Source of the DNA: Pinguiococcus pyrenoidosus | Taxonomy: Eukaryota > Sar > Pinguiophyceae > Pinguiochrysidales > Pinguiochrysidaceae | DNA length: 34,982 nt | Direction of reading: 5' to 3' | Assembly (NCBI GenBank): GCA_019677205.1 | Contig: JAAMXY010000094.1 | Coordinates: 1 to 34,982 of the forward strand | In this document: positions 1-11,499 of the stretch, piece after piece | How the letters are laid out: each line of letters starts with the position of its first letter | How positions within the stretch are numbered: position 1 is the stretch's first letter | The notes under the pieces: generated by a model | What the model was told of the DNA's origin: nothing | Seen by the model: only the letters and a program-made list of their open reading frames with translations | Database searches by the model: none | Position numbers and translations under genes: made by a program

Positions 1-732
1 CTTGAACTTGAGAAGGATTTGACGGACGACCTGGACATCACGGCGTACCGCCGGTCCGACTTGGAGCTGGCGAACGATGCGCACTTCACGGCCTCTTGGA
101 CCTTCCGCCATGCCTTGACCGTGACCTACTGGAGGATGGTTCTGGCTAGAGTTATCTTGCTCTTGCTCGTGTTGTTGCTCGTGTTCTTGGTCTTGCTGCT
201 GCTGAGATTGCTGGACTTGCTGAGATTGCTGAGATTGCTGAGATTGCTGAGATTGCTGGACTTGTTGAACTTGCTGAAGTTTCGGGAACTGGAAAGGTGC
301 AGAATGCTTTGCCACCCCAAGACGCACTCGAGTCCGTTTGATGAAGACCCGCGTCTTCTGCTGGACGAGCGGCGACACGACCGTAGGGGGCTCAGGCACC
401 GGGTGCACTTGCCGAAGCTTCCCGAGAAAGCGATGGAGGACTAGGCGACTAGCCGAAAGCGTCCGCTCAGCTTTCACCGCCAACTTGCGCTGCAGAAGTT
501 GCAACTGCGTGGAGGCCTTGGCGTTGTCTTGCTTGAACAAGCTCTGGAAGCAGTCCATGCACTGCTTGCGGGCATCCTGCAGCAGTATCAGCCACGTGAT
601 GCACAATTTCCACAAGGTGGGCAGCGAGGCCGGCATCTTGGCGGCGTTGTGCAATACAAACTGCTTGTCCGCTGCACCCTTGGCGTTCTTCTTTCTGGCC
701 AGTCTCCGGTGCTTCCGAGCCTGTCGGCACAT
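1..732 (-). CDS. partial Gln-rich protein of unknown function (C-terminus beyond the window)
   Basis: A minus-strand frame is open from a stop near 840 to base 1, about 280 codons. The first ATG is at 732 (MCRQARKHRRLARKKNAKG), leaving 244 codons in the window. Third codon positions are mostly G or C, as in the other genes here. The visible protein has a very basic N-terminus and a helical, Cys-containing stretch (LWKLCITWLILLQDARKQC). A basic segment (RVFIKRTRVRLGVAKH) follows, then a Gln-rich tract made of repeated Gln-Gln-Ser units, then an Arg/Val-rich part that runs off the edge. I do not recognise the family. The Gln tract and basic patches would fit a nuclear or RNA/chromatin-associated protein, but that is a guess. 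A GCC repeat lies just upstream of the chosen ATG (about 750-771), so an upstream exon or earlier start is possible. Confidence 0.6.
   Translation of the reverse strand, partial: MCRQARKHRRLARKKNAKGAADKQFVLHNAAKMPASLPTLWKLCITWLILLQDARKQCMDCFQSLFKQDNAKASTQLQLLQRKLAVKAERTLSASRLVLHRFLGKLRQVHPVPEPPTVVSPLVQQKTRVFIKRTRVRLGVAKHSAPFQFPKLQQVQQVQQSQQSQQSQQSQQVQQSQQQQDQEHEQQHEQEQDNSSQNHPPVGHGQGMAEGPRGREVRIVRQLQVGPAVRRDVQVVRQILLKFK
195..277 (-). repeat. 9-base tandem repeat encoding Gln-Gln-Ser
   Basis: Units of TTGCTGAGA (plus strand), with TTGCTGGAC and TTGTTGAAC variants, repeat in tandem. In the minus-strand coding frame of the partial gene they read Gln-Gln-Ser or Gln-Gln-Val. The unit is nine bases, so length changes keep the reading frame. 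Confidence 0.85.
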
Positions 733-1888
733 GCTGGACCTGCTTGCACAGTGGCGGCGGCGGCGGCGGCGGCTGCAAACGCAAGATGTTGATTGGAGGT
801 GGAAGTTGGAACAAAGCAACCGAGTCTGCCCCAGGCCTCAATCTATCGCTTGGCGATGCAACTTAAGCCTTGCTTTGCTTGCACCACTGCTCGCAATGCA
901 CTGTCACGCTGCAGGTAGTGATGTCGTCGGTGGGTTGTGCCCCCCCCTCCTTCTGCCAGTGCTGTCCATTCTGGAGAGCAGCTGGAAGTTGGCGTGGGGC
1001 CGTTGCAAAGTTCAGGCCTCCCAAGCTTGAATGAGTCAGTTGCATTCAAGTGGCCTTCGGAACGGATCTGCCCAGGGACGCTTGGACGAGAGGCGGCGTT
1101 CTGGAAAGGCTAGCTGGCGTCAGCTGACCACTTTTCAGGCGTTGGCGTCAGCGACCGCTTCAAATGCAGCAATTCTTGCGTTTCCGGGAGTTTTCGAAAC
1201 CACAGTGATGGCGTTAAAGTTGATCACAAGTGGCGAAGACACTTCAGTGTCAGCATCAGACTTTGAAAGAGTGGAGGGAACCGCAACTGCAGAAAGACAT
1301 CAACCGTTCCTCAACCGGGTGTCCCCACCACGCAGCGGCGATTGGCTACCGGCAGAATGAAATTGCCGCAAAGCGTCGGATCGAATCCTATGGCCCGTTC
1401 GCGGAAAGTTCCAACTTCGGAATAGGGACTTCTGACTTGTTTCGCGCTTCAACGCGCGAAAACAGAGCAAATCCCAGGTCCTGACGGATGGGACAACGTG
1501 AAACTGCGTGAAAAATCCCGCAACTCCCGGCGCAAATCAGTGAAATTCGGTTTCCGTAGATCACGCCTTCAGGCGGTGTCCGGAAAATTCGAGGAAACGC
1601 AGAAACGCAGCGAGCAAATCCGGCATTTTTAGTCATAGTTTGCGAGTTCGATTTCGTGGGAACGCTGCTTTCAAGAAACCCTCGCGAGAAGAGCCCTGCT
1701 CTCCTTCTGTCACGCAGCCTCTGCAGAGTCCAAGTCGGACCCAACGAACGTTCTGCGAAGCTCGCAACTTCCCCGGCGTGTCGCTCTCCGCCTCTGCAGC
1801 TGCTCTCACACGTGGCCCTGACCCTTTCGCTCGCTCGGCCAAGGCCGCGAGAGGGCGCGGCGCCCCGGCAGCGGAGTAGGGAAGCAGC
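733..1888. promoter_or_regulatory. long divergent intergenic region
   Basis: This 1156-base stretch lies between the 5' ends of the partial minus-strand gene and the dynein-docking gene. Open frames here look unlike coding sequence or are antisense to the neighbour. It should contain both promoters and 5' untranslated regions, and possibly an upstream exon of the left gene. The only recognisable element is the E2F-like palindrome at 1440-1461. Confidence 0.55.
1440..1461. promoter_or_regulatory. palindromic pair of E2F-like sites
   Basis: TTTCGCGC at 1440-1447 faces its reverse complement GCGCGAAA at 1454-1461, separated by six bases. Both arms match the E2F/DP consensus TTTSSCGC. The pair lies about 430 bases upstream of the dynein-docking start codon. 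Function is inferred from the motif only. Confidence 0.4.
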
Positions 1889-3346
1889 ATGTCGCGCTTC
1901 GACCCCAGCAAGACCAGCTCGGTGATCTCCGAGCTGCAGAGCAAGGGAGACGCGCTCACGAAGGAGATCGTCCTGCAGCGCAAGCGCCTTGCCGACCTCG
2001 ATGAGGCGCTGCGGCAGACGGAGCGCGAGATCCGGCGCTATCGACTCCGGACCAAGAGCAATGCCGTGGACGTGCTCAACCTGCACACCTTCACGGCGCA
2101 GCCGGCGCATCAGCGAGCCGACGGGGTGAACCCCACCCACATTGCCGACGAGAACCAGCGGAACATTATCGCTCGGATGGAGGTGCGCCTGAACAAGCTG
2201 CAAGTGCGGCGCAGCGAGATGGACAACGAGAACAGCAAGCTTCAGGAGGCGATCAACAAGCTGCGGAAGAAGCGCCTCAACAGCGACGCGATCCGCACGC
2301 AGCTGGAGCATCGAATCCGCTGCGAACAGGCGGAGATCGCGCGGCTCATGGAGCTGAGCGCGCAGCTCAACGAGGAGCGTGAGGCGGCCATGGACAAGAT
2401 GCGGGAGGTCCGTCGGAAAGGCGAAGAGGAGGACGCCAACTGCAGCAGCGAGTGCAGCAGCATCGACTTGTACGTCTACGAGCAGAACCTGCTGCTGGAG
2501 GAGAGCGTGGCCAAGGCTGCCAAGGACGTGAAGGACGGGACCATCTTCAAGGAGAGCGACGACGACCCGGGCGTGAGGGAAGAGGCGGAGCTGGAGGCGC
2601 GGTCCGCCTCTCTGGCCCAGAAGGAGAGGCAAGAGCGCAGCTACCTGCAGCTCGTCAACGCGAAGATCAAGACGTACGAAGACTCGTTTCGGAGGCTGAA
2701 AGACGTAAGTGGCATTGACGACATTGAGCGCCTCGTCGACGTCTTCATCAAGAACGACACGGAGGCCTTCTCGCTCTTCAACTACGTGCAGACCGTGAAC
2801 CAGGACATCGAGAAGGAGGTGCGCCACGGCGCAAGAATCGCGCAAGACATTCGGAAGTACCTCGACGACCAGAACGAGGAGGAGAGGCAGCGCGCGACGG
2901 TCGTGAAGCAGCTACAGGACGAGCAGGAACAGGCCGTCAGGACGGTGGACGGCTTCGACAAGCTCCGTGGCGAGGCGCAGAGGATGCTGGCGAGGATCAG
3001 CAAGCTGGTCACGAACCTCTTCTTCAAGATTCAGGCGGATCAGATGCAGGGACGCGACGCGCCGGCAGCGGGCGACCGCGCTGCCAAGGGCTCCGCTCCG
3101 GGCAAGGGATTGGAACGCGCGGAAAGCAAGGTCACTCTTCTCACGGGCCAGGGCATCACGGACACGAACATTCTCCAGTACATGGCCATGATCGAGCAGA
3201 GGACGGTGGAGATCATCGCCGAGTACACACGGAAGGTTGTGCAGAAGGAGTCGCGCGCCGTCAGTCCCGTGGCAGGACCGCCCACGCCGGCCGAGTTTGG
3301 GCCGAATCGGACACGCGGGCCTGTGGAATTCTTCGAAGACGACTGA
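1889..3346 (+). CDS. ODAD1: outer dynein arm docking complex coiled-coil protein (CCDC63/CCDC114/DC2 family)
   Basis: This is an uninterrupted 485-residue protein starting at the ATG that follows GGGAAGCAGC. It is almost entirely coiled coil: residues 10-60, about 90-170, 230-275 and 320-380. The diagnostic block is near residue 274 (SGIDDIERLVDVFIKNDTEA, then FSLFNYVQ), which resembles the conserved centre of the CCDC63/CCDC114/ODA1 family. These proteins sit on axonemal doublet microtubules and anchor outer dynein arms, so the gene implies motile flagella. A low-complexity Ala/Gly/Lys linker lies at about 390-410 and an acidic end (EFFEDD) closes the chain. Family length is usually 500-650, so this one is slightly short. 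The next gene is convergent, 61 bases away. Which paralogue it represents is not resolved. Confidence 0.85.
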   Translation: MSRFDPSKTSSVISELQSKGDALTKEIVLQRKRLADLDEALRQTEREIRRYRLRTKSNAVDVLNLHTFTAQPAHQRADGVNPTHIADENQRNIIARMEVRLNKLQVRRSEMDNENSKLQEAINKLRKKRLNSDAIRTQLEHRIRCEQAEIARLMELSAQLNEEREAAMDKMREVRRKGEEEDANCSSECSSIDLYVYEQNLLLEESVAKAAKDVKDGTIFKESDDDPGVREEAELEARSASLAQKERQERSYLQLVNAKIKTYEDSFRRLKDVSGIDDIERLVDVFIKNDTEAFSLFNYVQTVNQDIEKEVRHGARIAQDIRKYLDDQNEEERQRATVVKQLQDEQEQAVRTVDGFDKLRGEAQRMLARISKLVTNLFFKIQADQMQGRDAPAAGDRAAKGSAPGKGLERAESKVTLLTGQGITDTNILQYMAMIEQRTVEIIAEYTRKVVQKESRAVSPVAGPPTPAEFGPNRTRGPVEFFEDD

Positions 3347-3407
3347 AGCCCAGAGACGGGAAAGGTCAAAAGGAAAAAGAGGAAGACAAAAAGAGAAAGC
3401 TCTCCTC

Positions 3408-6400
3408 TTAGTCTTCTAAGCCAGCTTTCCGTCGCTTCCTGGCTTCTTCCTTGCCCAGCTCTCGGTACTTGCGCTTCTTCTGCGCATCCTTGACGGCTTT
3501 GAACTTCAGGCTTGCGCGCTCGTCCTCCTTTTGCTTTCTCGCGATTCTCTCCGCGTTGGCCTTCTTGGCCTTCTCCTTCTTCTCATTCCCGATGCTTGCC
3601 AGCGACTGCAGCAAGGTGTACCGCCTGCGCTCTTCGGGATCTCGCACAACTGCTCGCGCCTTCATGTACGTCTTCCTGGCCTTTCCCGTCTTCTCTGCGC
3701 GACGCTTCTGCAGCTTGGGCTTTGCCGAGTAGGGCAGCGCTGCCTGCAGCTTCCTTGGAATGCGAAGAGGAGCGAACACCTTGGGCGCCCGCTCGACGGG
3801 ACCCTTGTACACGCTGTCGTTGTTCGTCGGGATCGCAAGGTCATGATCGTGGCGCAGCTGCGAGGTGTTCCGGGCTGAGAGCCATCCCGCGTCCTCCGCA
3901 GCGGCCTCCTCTTCAGCACTCTCCTCCCCCCCGAAAGGCCCGTCTCCCCGTGCGCCTTCCACAATTTGGCGTCTGGGCTGCCTCTCGGAGGCGCTGCTGT
4001 CGTCCAGCAGCGAGGTCACGGGGTTGTAGAAGCGCTTCGGCTCCACGGGCACCCAGAGGCGGCAGATCACGATGTCGCCCATGGAGATGCGATCCTCAAA
4101 CGTCGCACGGAAAGATCCCGGGACGCCGTCGCTCAACGACTTCTTGATCGTCCCTCGGATCCCCGAGACGGTCTTCACAGCGGCCCCGGTGAACTTCGCG
4201 ACCTCCAAGTCCGACGTGAACATGTCCTTGATGAAGGCCGTGTTCTTGAAGACCTTGAACGGAACGCCAGTCAGCTTGAGCTTCTTCACCACGTTCACAG
4301 TCGCGTCCAGCTGCGTGATGACGCCGGTGCCAGCAACCCGAAACCCAGTTACGTTGCCCGACAGCTTCTGGAAGGCCAGGACGCCGGTGTTGGGCGGGCA
4401 CAGCGCGCCGAAGAAATGCGCGCCGCAGTGCATGTGCTCGGGCGTGTACTTCAGATAGCGGCTCCGCGCGTTCGCATCCTCAATGGAGAAGACGGGAAGG
4501 GACTGGAAACGCCGCCACCCAACGGAGAAGACGAGCGGATCCTGGCATTTGAGCGTCTTGGGGAACCAGCGGTGCCGCTTGAATCTGGCCTTCAGGAACC
4601 CCGTGCGACCTTCCTGTACGCCAAGGCCTCCCAAGATCAGGGGGCGCAAAGGTGAGAAGCGCTTCAGGAACTCGGGCGGCACGTTGTGGAGGACCACCCG
4701 CACGTACAGGCCCTGGCGATAGCCCTCGTGCAGCAGTCTCTGCAATTCGCCGTCTTCCCCAAACTCCTGCTTGTTCCTGAGCTGCCTCGCGCTTTCCTTC
4801 CTTGCGGCGGCCTCGGCTGCTGCGCGAGCCGCCTCTTCGTCACCGTCCTCGTCTGCCGCCAATTGCTTCTGCGAATCATAGGCGGAGTCGAAATCCTTCC
4901 TCTTCCGGCTCTCAGCCTTTCGACGAGCATTCTCCTGTCTCAAGGCTGCATCGATGTCCTCGTTCATCTCCTCCATCGCCTCTTCGTCCAGCCCCGATCC
5001 ATCGGTGTCCGCATCCTCCTCGCCGCTGTCCACGTCCTCCACATCCTCCTCGCCGCTTGCGTCATCCTCCTCATCATGGTCCCCGTTGAACTTCTCGCCC
5101 GTCTCGAGGTCTTCAAAGTCCCCGAACACCTCTTCATCGTCCTCATTCGCGTCCCCGTCTGATCCTGGGTTGTTGGGGTTCGCACCCGCCCAGGTACCCG
5201 TCACAAACCTTTCCTTCAGCTTCGCAATGGGACTTTCAAGATCGTCGCCTTCGAGCGCCCAGATGGTCGGCACAGCGCCGCGCTCCGTTGCCGGGCCCGC
5301 CGCGCCGCGCCCGGTTGCACGATCGTACAGCTTCTGCACCCCTCCGAACGCTTCAGCCTCGTCCATCGACCTAAGGCACCGCCTGCGAGGCGGGCGTGTG
5401 CGGTCCATGGCATTGTCTTGAGCGGTGGAGCCATCTCCGAAACGGCTTTGGGCCGCCTCACTATGCTCCGGACCCTTCTGCTTCAGGACGAAGAGCTCTT
5501 CCTCGTCGCTGTCGTTCTCCGCGTCGGGATCCTCGCCAAGAAACGCATCGTCCGCCTCACCGACGTCATCGCGTCGGAGTTTGCTGTCCAACAGCTTCTC
5601 CGCGCCAGCACCGTACACCATCTCCATGAGACTCACTCTGTTCCTCCGGCTCATGAACCGCTCCGCTGCCTTTTCAGCGATGTTGTGCTTCCAGAACTGC
5701 GTCGTATCGCCAGTGGAACCTTTGGCGCTTCTTCTTCCATCATCGATTTCCTCCTCTTCGATATCCTCGCTATCCTCCTTCTCCTCCTCCTCCTTCTCCT
5801 CGCTATCATCCTCATCATCCTCGCTACCATCCTCGCTACCCTCGTCGTCTTCGTCTTCGTCCTCGTCCTCTTCCTCTTCTGCTTCAGCTTCTGTGTCGTC
5901 CTCGTCAGTGCCGTCGTCATGGACACCATTCTTGCTTTCCCTGTCACCACCCTCCTCGTCTTCGCTGTCGTACTGCTCCCCAAAGGTGTTTTCAAGGTCG
6001 GCGCCCCCGTCCTCTTCCTGGTCGCCCTTCAGTAGCAGCTTTGCCTCGGCATTGCTCAGGCTTTGGCCGTCACGGAAGAGGGCAAGCTCAGCATTGTGCA
6101 GCTTCTTCTCGAGCGGGTTGGAGACGTCTTGCAGCGCGCGCAGCATGTGCGCCGGCGCATCCTTCGGGAGGAGCATGGGATCGACGATCCTACCGGTATC
6201 TGTAATGACGTCGCCGGAGCCGCCGATGTTCAGACTCTCTTCCAGCTCCGTCCTCTTGGTGTAGTTGATTTGAGCAATGTCGATGTACACCGCGTCTGCG
6301 TCCATTCGGACACTTCCGATGTCACTCATGGGGGCGTACACGGTGTTGGCCTTCTTCTTGAGCGTCTTCAGCTTCGTATCGGTGTCGGCAACGGGGCATG

Positions 6401-7506
6401 GATCTGGCACCAGAGAGACGCTGTCAACTGTAAAGTCGCCTAAGACGGGCAAAAGTACGTGAGTCGCCGCCTACGACAGAAGGATCTGTCGAGGATGCAT
6501 GCATCGAATGCAATGAGTCTGATGCCTACCTGCGCCCACGAGGTGCATGTCTGCGTTCTGCTTCAGATGCGTGCCCCTCACGTATCCGAACAACGCGACG
6601 TCCCTGTCGTTGGCGCCCTTGTGCTTCTGCACCTCTCTGGGATCGGTGATGTCCTCGACGCGGTCCACAAGCAGGTAGGAATGGGCGTTCCGCCAGAGCA
6701 GCGGCCGAAACTTCAGGCGGCTCATGTAGAGGTGCAGCAGCCGGATCTCGCCCTTTGGGTACTTGCCGTGCGTCACTCCGTTCATGTGGAACATCTTTGC
6801 GCCCTTGTAGATCTCCGTCCAGAAGCGATGCTTGAGCTTCTTCTTCGCGTTCCGCAGGGCCTTGTTCTCGCGAAACGCATCCAGCTTCGTGAGCACGCCC
6901 ATGACCCGCGGAAAGCCGTGGACCTGGAGGATGTTCAGGAACTCGAAGGTTTCCATCTCGAAGCCGAAGCTCGCGTCGATGAGCAGCAGGACCAGATCCG
7001 CGACCTTGGCCAGGTCCACCATGGCGCTGAGGTCATGTGCCGGGCACTCGAAGAGCGTCATGCGGCGCCTCTTGCCCGTGACCACCGTGACGGGGCCAGC
7101 GATCTTCCGGATGTTGCTGTTGGAGTAGAACTTCACGAGCGAGCGGATCAGGGTGCTCTTGCCGCAGCCGGGTGGCCCCATCACGACGGTGACGAAGGGC
7201 GGCGGCTCATCTTCCGCGCGGTTCACCACGGGGACGTACTCCTTGCGCTGCGCTCTGTCCAGGTTGCGCTGCGTGCTGCGCTGCGTCCGCCGCACATTCG
7301 AGACGCTGAAGGCGCGCGGGTTATGGCGCTGCGTCGACAGTCCGCGCTTCTTCTTCTCGGTGATGCGCTTCTTGTCTGCCTACGAAAACACCAACTCGGG
7401 GCATCAGATTCCGGACCAAGTTTGGCGCCTCGCCGCCAAGTGCACTCACTTTTGCGCCGGCTTTTGCCTTCTTGTGACTGCGGTGCGTGGTGGGAGCGAG
7501 CTCCAT
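3408..7506 (-). CDS. BMS1: BMS1 ribosome biogenesis GTPase
   Basis: Three exons join in frame: 7506-7450, 7379-6530 and 6439-3408, with introns of 70 and 90 bases (GTGAGT..GTAG, GTAGGC..TTAG). The product is 1312 residues, close to the usual BMS1 length. The start fits the family (MELAPTTHRSHKKAKAGAK), and splicing restores the conserved run into RNPKAF-like sequence. The P-loop GPPGCGKS is at residues 87-94, followed by family blocks DLAKVADLVLLLIDASFGFE and HRFWTEIYKGAKMF. A long Asp/Glu-rich region follows, about 130 residues past the GTPase domain. The C-terminal half holds the BMS1/TSR1 domain (FSVGWRRFQSLPVFS, PPNTGVLAF, IRGTIKK) and a Lys/Arg-rich tail. BMS1 binds RCL1 in the small-subunit processome and is needed for early 18S rRNA processing in the nucleolus. 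Both introns lie near the 5' end. Confidence 0.96.
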
Positions 7507-7597
7507 GCTTCGCTGGCGCTTCTAGATCACGCTTCGACGCGTGTGAAGCGGTGTACCCGCTGCTCTTTGGCCAAGATCACGGCGTACTTTGCCCCTT

Positions 7598-7605
7598 TTT
7601 GGCGC
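7598..7605 (+). promoter_or_regulatory. E2F-like site TTTGGCGC
   Basis: Exact match to TTTSSCGC within a TTTTTGGCGC context, about 90 bases upstream of the BMS1 start codon on the other strand. Motif match only. Confidence 0.35.
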
Positions 7606-7847
7606 TTTCAACGCTGCTCTGCGTCGCTCGATGCTCTAATCTTGATCTTCTGTGCTCGAGCCCACAAGCTTGCACATAGAGTAAAGGAAACGCGGGAGAA
7701 GATCCAGACGCCTTGATGGCGTGAATGGGTGGCTAGGAGCAGCGGCCACAGAAGAGGCGAAATGGCCAAAATGGGCGAAAAGAAACCCCATGCAGCGATA
7801 TCGCGAAAACGAGATTCGTGAGAATCGGTATTCAGTGTAGACCCGTA

Positions 7848-7855
7848 TTTCCCGC
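7848..7855 (+). promoter_or_regulatory. E2F-like site TTTCCCGC
   Basis: Exact match to TTTSSCGC, seven bases before the heat-shock element and about 90 bases before the TATA box of the ubiquitin fusion gene. Motif match only. Confidence 0.35.
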
Positions 7856-7861
7856 TGATTC

Positions 7862-7886
7862 TTCTAGAACGTTCTTTCCGGAATTC
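7862..7886 (+). promoter_or_regulatory. heat-shock element
   Basis: The sequence reads TTC-TA-GAA-CG-TTC, three perfect alternating HSF units with two-base spacing. It is followed directly by TTC-CG-GAA-TTC. This is the arrangement bound by trimeric heat-shock factor. It lies about 60 bases upstream of the TATA box at 7947. Heat-inducible ubiquitin promoters in many eukaryotes carry such elements. Confidence 0.65.
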
Positions 7887-7946
7887 TAGATTTTGAATTT
7901 AGTAAAATTCAAAATTAAATATCGCGTATCCCCGTTCTCGCGGGGT

Positions 7947-7952
7947 TATATA
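7947..7952 (+). promoter_or_regulatory. probable TATA box of the ubiquitin fusion gene
   Basis: TATATA lies in an otherwise GC-rich stretch, 182 bases before the start codon. Transcription would begin near 7975-7985 and give a leader of about 150 bases. Confidence 0.5.
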
Positions 7953-7989
7953 GCTTTGCGCCGGTTCGCGGAGACAATCCAACAAATGA

Positions 7990-9697
<1,708 letters not shown>

Positions 9698-9720
9698 ACG
9701 TTAGAAGCATGCAAGGATGA

Positions 9721-9764
9721 AAAGGAAGGAAGAAAGGAAGAAAGGAAGGAAGGAAGGAAGGAAG
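9721..9764 (+). repeat. GGAA/GGAAA microsatellite in the 3' untranslated region
   Basis: An all-purine tract of AAGG/AAAGG units starts 24 bases after the stop codon of the ubiquitin fusion. It lies in the 155-base convergent gap to GCN5. No role can be assigned. Confidence 0.8.
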
Positions 9765-9852
9765 CGGCAAAGGAAGCCAAGGACGGCACAAATCAACATC
9801 ATTTCTAAGGACGCTTGAGCGTTGCGTTCCTGCGTTTCACATGTGCGCCCTG

Positions 9853-11499
9853 CTAGGCTCGTCCGGCTTGCTGCTGGAACAGGTCCACAACGTGCACTTC
9901 CATCCGGAGCGCCTGCATGTGGTACTCATGGCCCTCGGGGTTGAATTTCTTACAGTTCTCCACCATGCGCATGAGATCGGCGAAGAGCATCTCTCGGCTA
10001 CGGTAGTACACCGGTTTCTCCTGCAGGCGCTCCGAGATGGTTCTGAGATCGATCGGGTCGCGACAAACGGACAGGTAGTCTGGATATGCCTCCACATCGA
10101 CGGGTTCCGCAAAGATCTCCGCCGTGTCATGGGCTTTCACGCGAGTGAGGAGCTCCTTCAGGGCTGCCTGCAGCCCCGCTCGATCTCGCTCCGAGTCCCG
10201 CCTCCGACCCAGTTCCAAGCCGCCTCCCACCGTTTCGGCGGTCCAGCCGGCCTCCCGGACCCCGGGGATATCGAGCGCATTCTCGATGCGCAAGACCCTG
10301 CCGTCCTCTCCCGTCGGAAGCGACGGGTAGACCACGTGCTCGAGACTACGCGCCTCGATCCGATCCATGATGAACTTCCTCTGCGTCTCGATCATCTGCG
10401 TGATCTTCATGTGGTCGATGGTGGGATGGATGTAGCACTCCATCAGCGTCCCGCCGTCATAGTCTTTGATGTGGCCGTACCACTTCTCCCGCGGCATGCT
10501 GACCGTCTTGCTGAAGCCCTGCTTCTTGAAGTAGCCGATGGCGTAGTTGTCCGCGTACGTGAGGAAGTATCGAATCTCGTTCTTCACGTGGTTCTTCAGC
10601 TCATTCATCATCCTCGTGCCGAGGCCCTTGACTTGCTCCGTCGCCGTGATGGCGCAGAAGGCGATCTCCGCGATCCCCTGCTCGAACACGGGGCGGTAGC
10701 AGATGCCCCCCACGACCCTGGACCCCTTCATCAGCGCGATGGAGTAGTGCTTCCGATCGAACACCAGCCGCACGATGTACTTGCGGGGCATCTTCGGCAG
10801 CTGCTTCGAGAAGATGCTCTTCAGGTGGATCAGCGTGATCATGTTCTCGTCTTTCCCATCATTCGTGACGATCCGTACAGACAGCTCCTCTTCCACCCTG
10901 GGCGCCACGGGCTGCGGCTGTCCTCCAGCTTCTCCGGATTCCGCGCTCTCCAACCCATTCTCGTCCTGCTTCTCGTCCTCGTTCTTGCTCTCATGGTCTA
11001 CGGTCGTCGGCACGGGGCTTTCCGCGCCGTTCAGCCCGCTCTTCTGCTCCTCTGCTTCGTCCGGATTGGCTTTGTGCTCGCTTGATGCGGTATCGAGGGG
11101 TTTCCTGTCAGGTGCTTCCGGAGATTCGGTCGCTGGAGCCGTCCCTTGCCCACCCGTCGCTCCTTCCTTAGCTTGGCGCATGCTTTCTCCATTCGAAACC
11201 GGTTCGTTTGGGCCGTCATCGGCGTCGTTCTTGGACTCGCCGTCCGTACCTGCGCCATTTGCGCCTGCATCTGCTTCGGTTTTCGCTCCAGCATCCTTGC
11301 CGGGCGCTTCACCTTCCTCAGAGCTACTGACAGGCTTGTCGAGCGCATCCTTGGAGGGAGACGCTGCGGCGGTCGCCTCCAACTTGGGCGCTTTGGCCTT
11401 CTGCTCTTCTTCCGGATCCATGTCTAGCTGCTCGCGACTCCGTTTTCGGGCGCCAGGCCCATCTTCGCCCAGAGCTGGGACGTCGCTGGAGCCTTCCAT
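9853..11499 (-). CDS. GCN5: GCN5-type histone acetyltransferase with bromodomain
   Basis: A single-exon, 548-residue protein. I start it at the first ATG of the frame (MEGSSDVPALGEDG); the frame upstream to 11646 has no ATG. Residues 1-200 are disordered, rich in Glu, Ser, Pro and Ala, with a KRSREQ patch. The GNAT domain spans about 205-365, with the catalytic glutamate at 278 (GIAEIAFCAITATEQ). The acetyl-CoA loop QVKGLG is at 289-294 and the family blocks YFLTYADNYAIGYFKKQGF and YDGGTLMECYIHP follow. A C-terminal bromodomain (about 440-545) has ENCKKFNPEGHEYH containing the acetyl-lysine-binding Asn. GCN5 is the catalytic subunit of SAGA/ADA complexes and acetylates histone H3. The vertebrate PCAF N-terminal domain is absent, as in yeast and plants. 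The C-terminus ends soon after the bromodomain. Confidence 0.96.
   Translation of the reverse strand: MEGSSDVPALGEDGPGARKRSREQLDMDPEEEQKAKAPKLEATAAASPSKDALDKPVSSSEEGEAPGKDAGAKTEADAGANGAGTDGESKNDADDGPNEPVSNGESMRQAKEGATGGQGTAPATESPEAPDRKPLDTASSEHKANPDEAEEQKSGLNGAESPVPTTVDHESKNEDEKQDENGLESAESGEAGGQPQPVAPRVEEELSVRIVTNDGKDENMITLIHLKSIFSKQLPKMPRKYIVRLVFDRKHYSIALMKGSRVVGGICYRPVFEQGIAEIAFCAITATEQVKGLGTRMMNELKNHVKNEIRYFLTYADNYAIGYFKKQGFSKTVSMPREKWYGHIKDYDGGTLMECYIHPTIDHMKITQMIETQRKFIMDRIEARSLEHVVYPSLPTGEDGRVLRIENALDIPGVREAGWTAETVGGGLELGRRRDSERDRAGLQAALKELLTRVKAHDTAEIFAEPVDVEAYPDYLSVCRDPIDLRTISERLQEKPVYYRSREMLFADLMRMVENCKKFNPEGHEYHMQALRMEVHVVDLFQQQAGRA

Noticed and set aside
126-320. Minus-strand Asn-Leu-Ser repeat frame
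   Set aside because: This is another frame of the same 9-base repeat. The Gln-Gln-Ser frame is open far longer and has gene-like codon use.
1031-1360. Plus-strand open frame of 109 codons in the left intergenic region
   Set aside because: The composition is unlike the neighbouring genes, it shows no recognisable motif, and it overlaps other equally poor frames.
1375-1400. tRNA T-arm-like sequence GGATCGAATCC
   Set aside because: The flanking bases do not pair as a T stem, and no acceptor, D or anticodon arms are found at the right distance. No tRNA gene was found in the window.
2706-2712. GTAAGT splice-donor match inside the dynein-docking gene
   Set aside because: The frame continues directly into the conserved SGIDDIERLVD block, so nothing is removed here.
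1388-2845. Long minus-strand open frame (485 codons) over the dynein-docking gene
   Set aside because: It mirrors the plus-strand codons of a recognisable coiled-coil protein. Long antisense frames are expected in GC-rich genes, and its translation is Leu/Val/Arg-rich with no domain.
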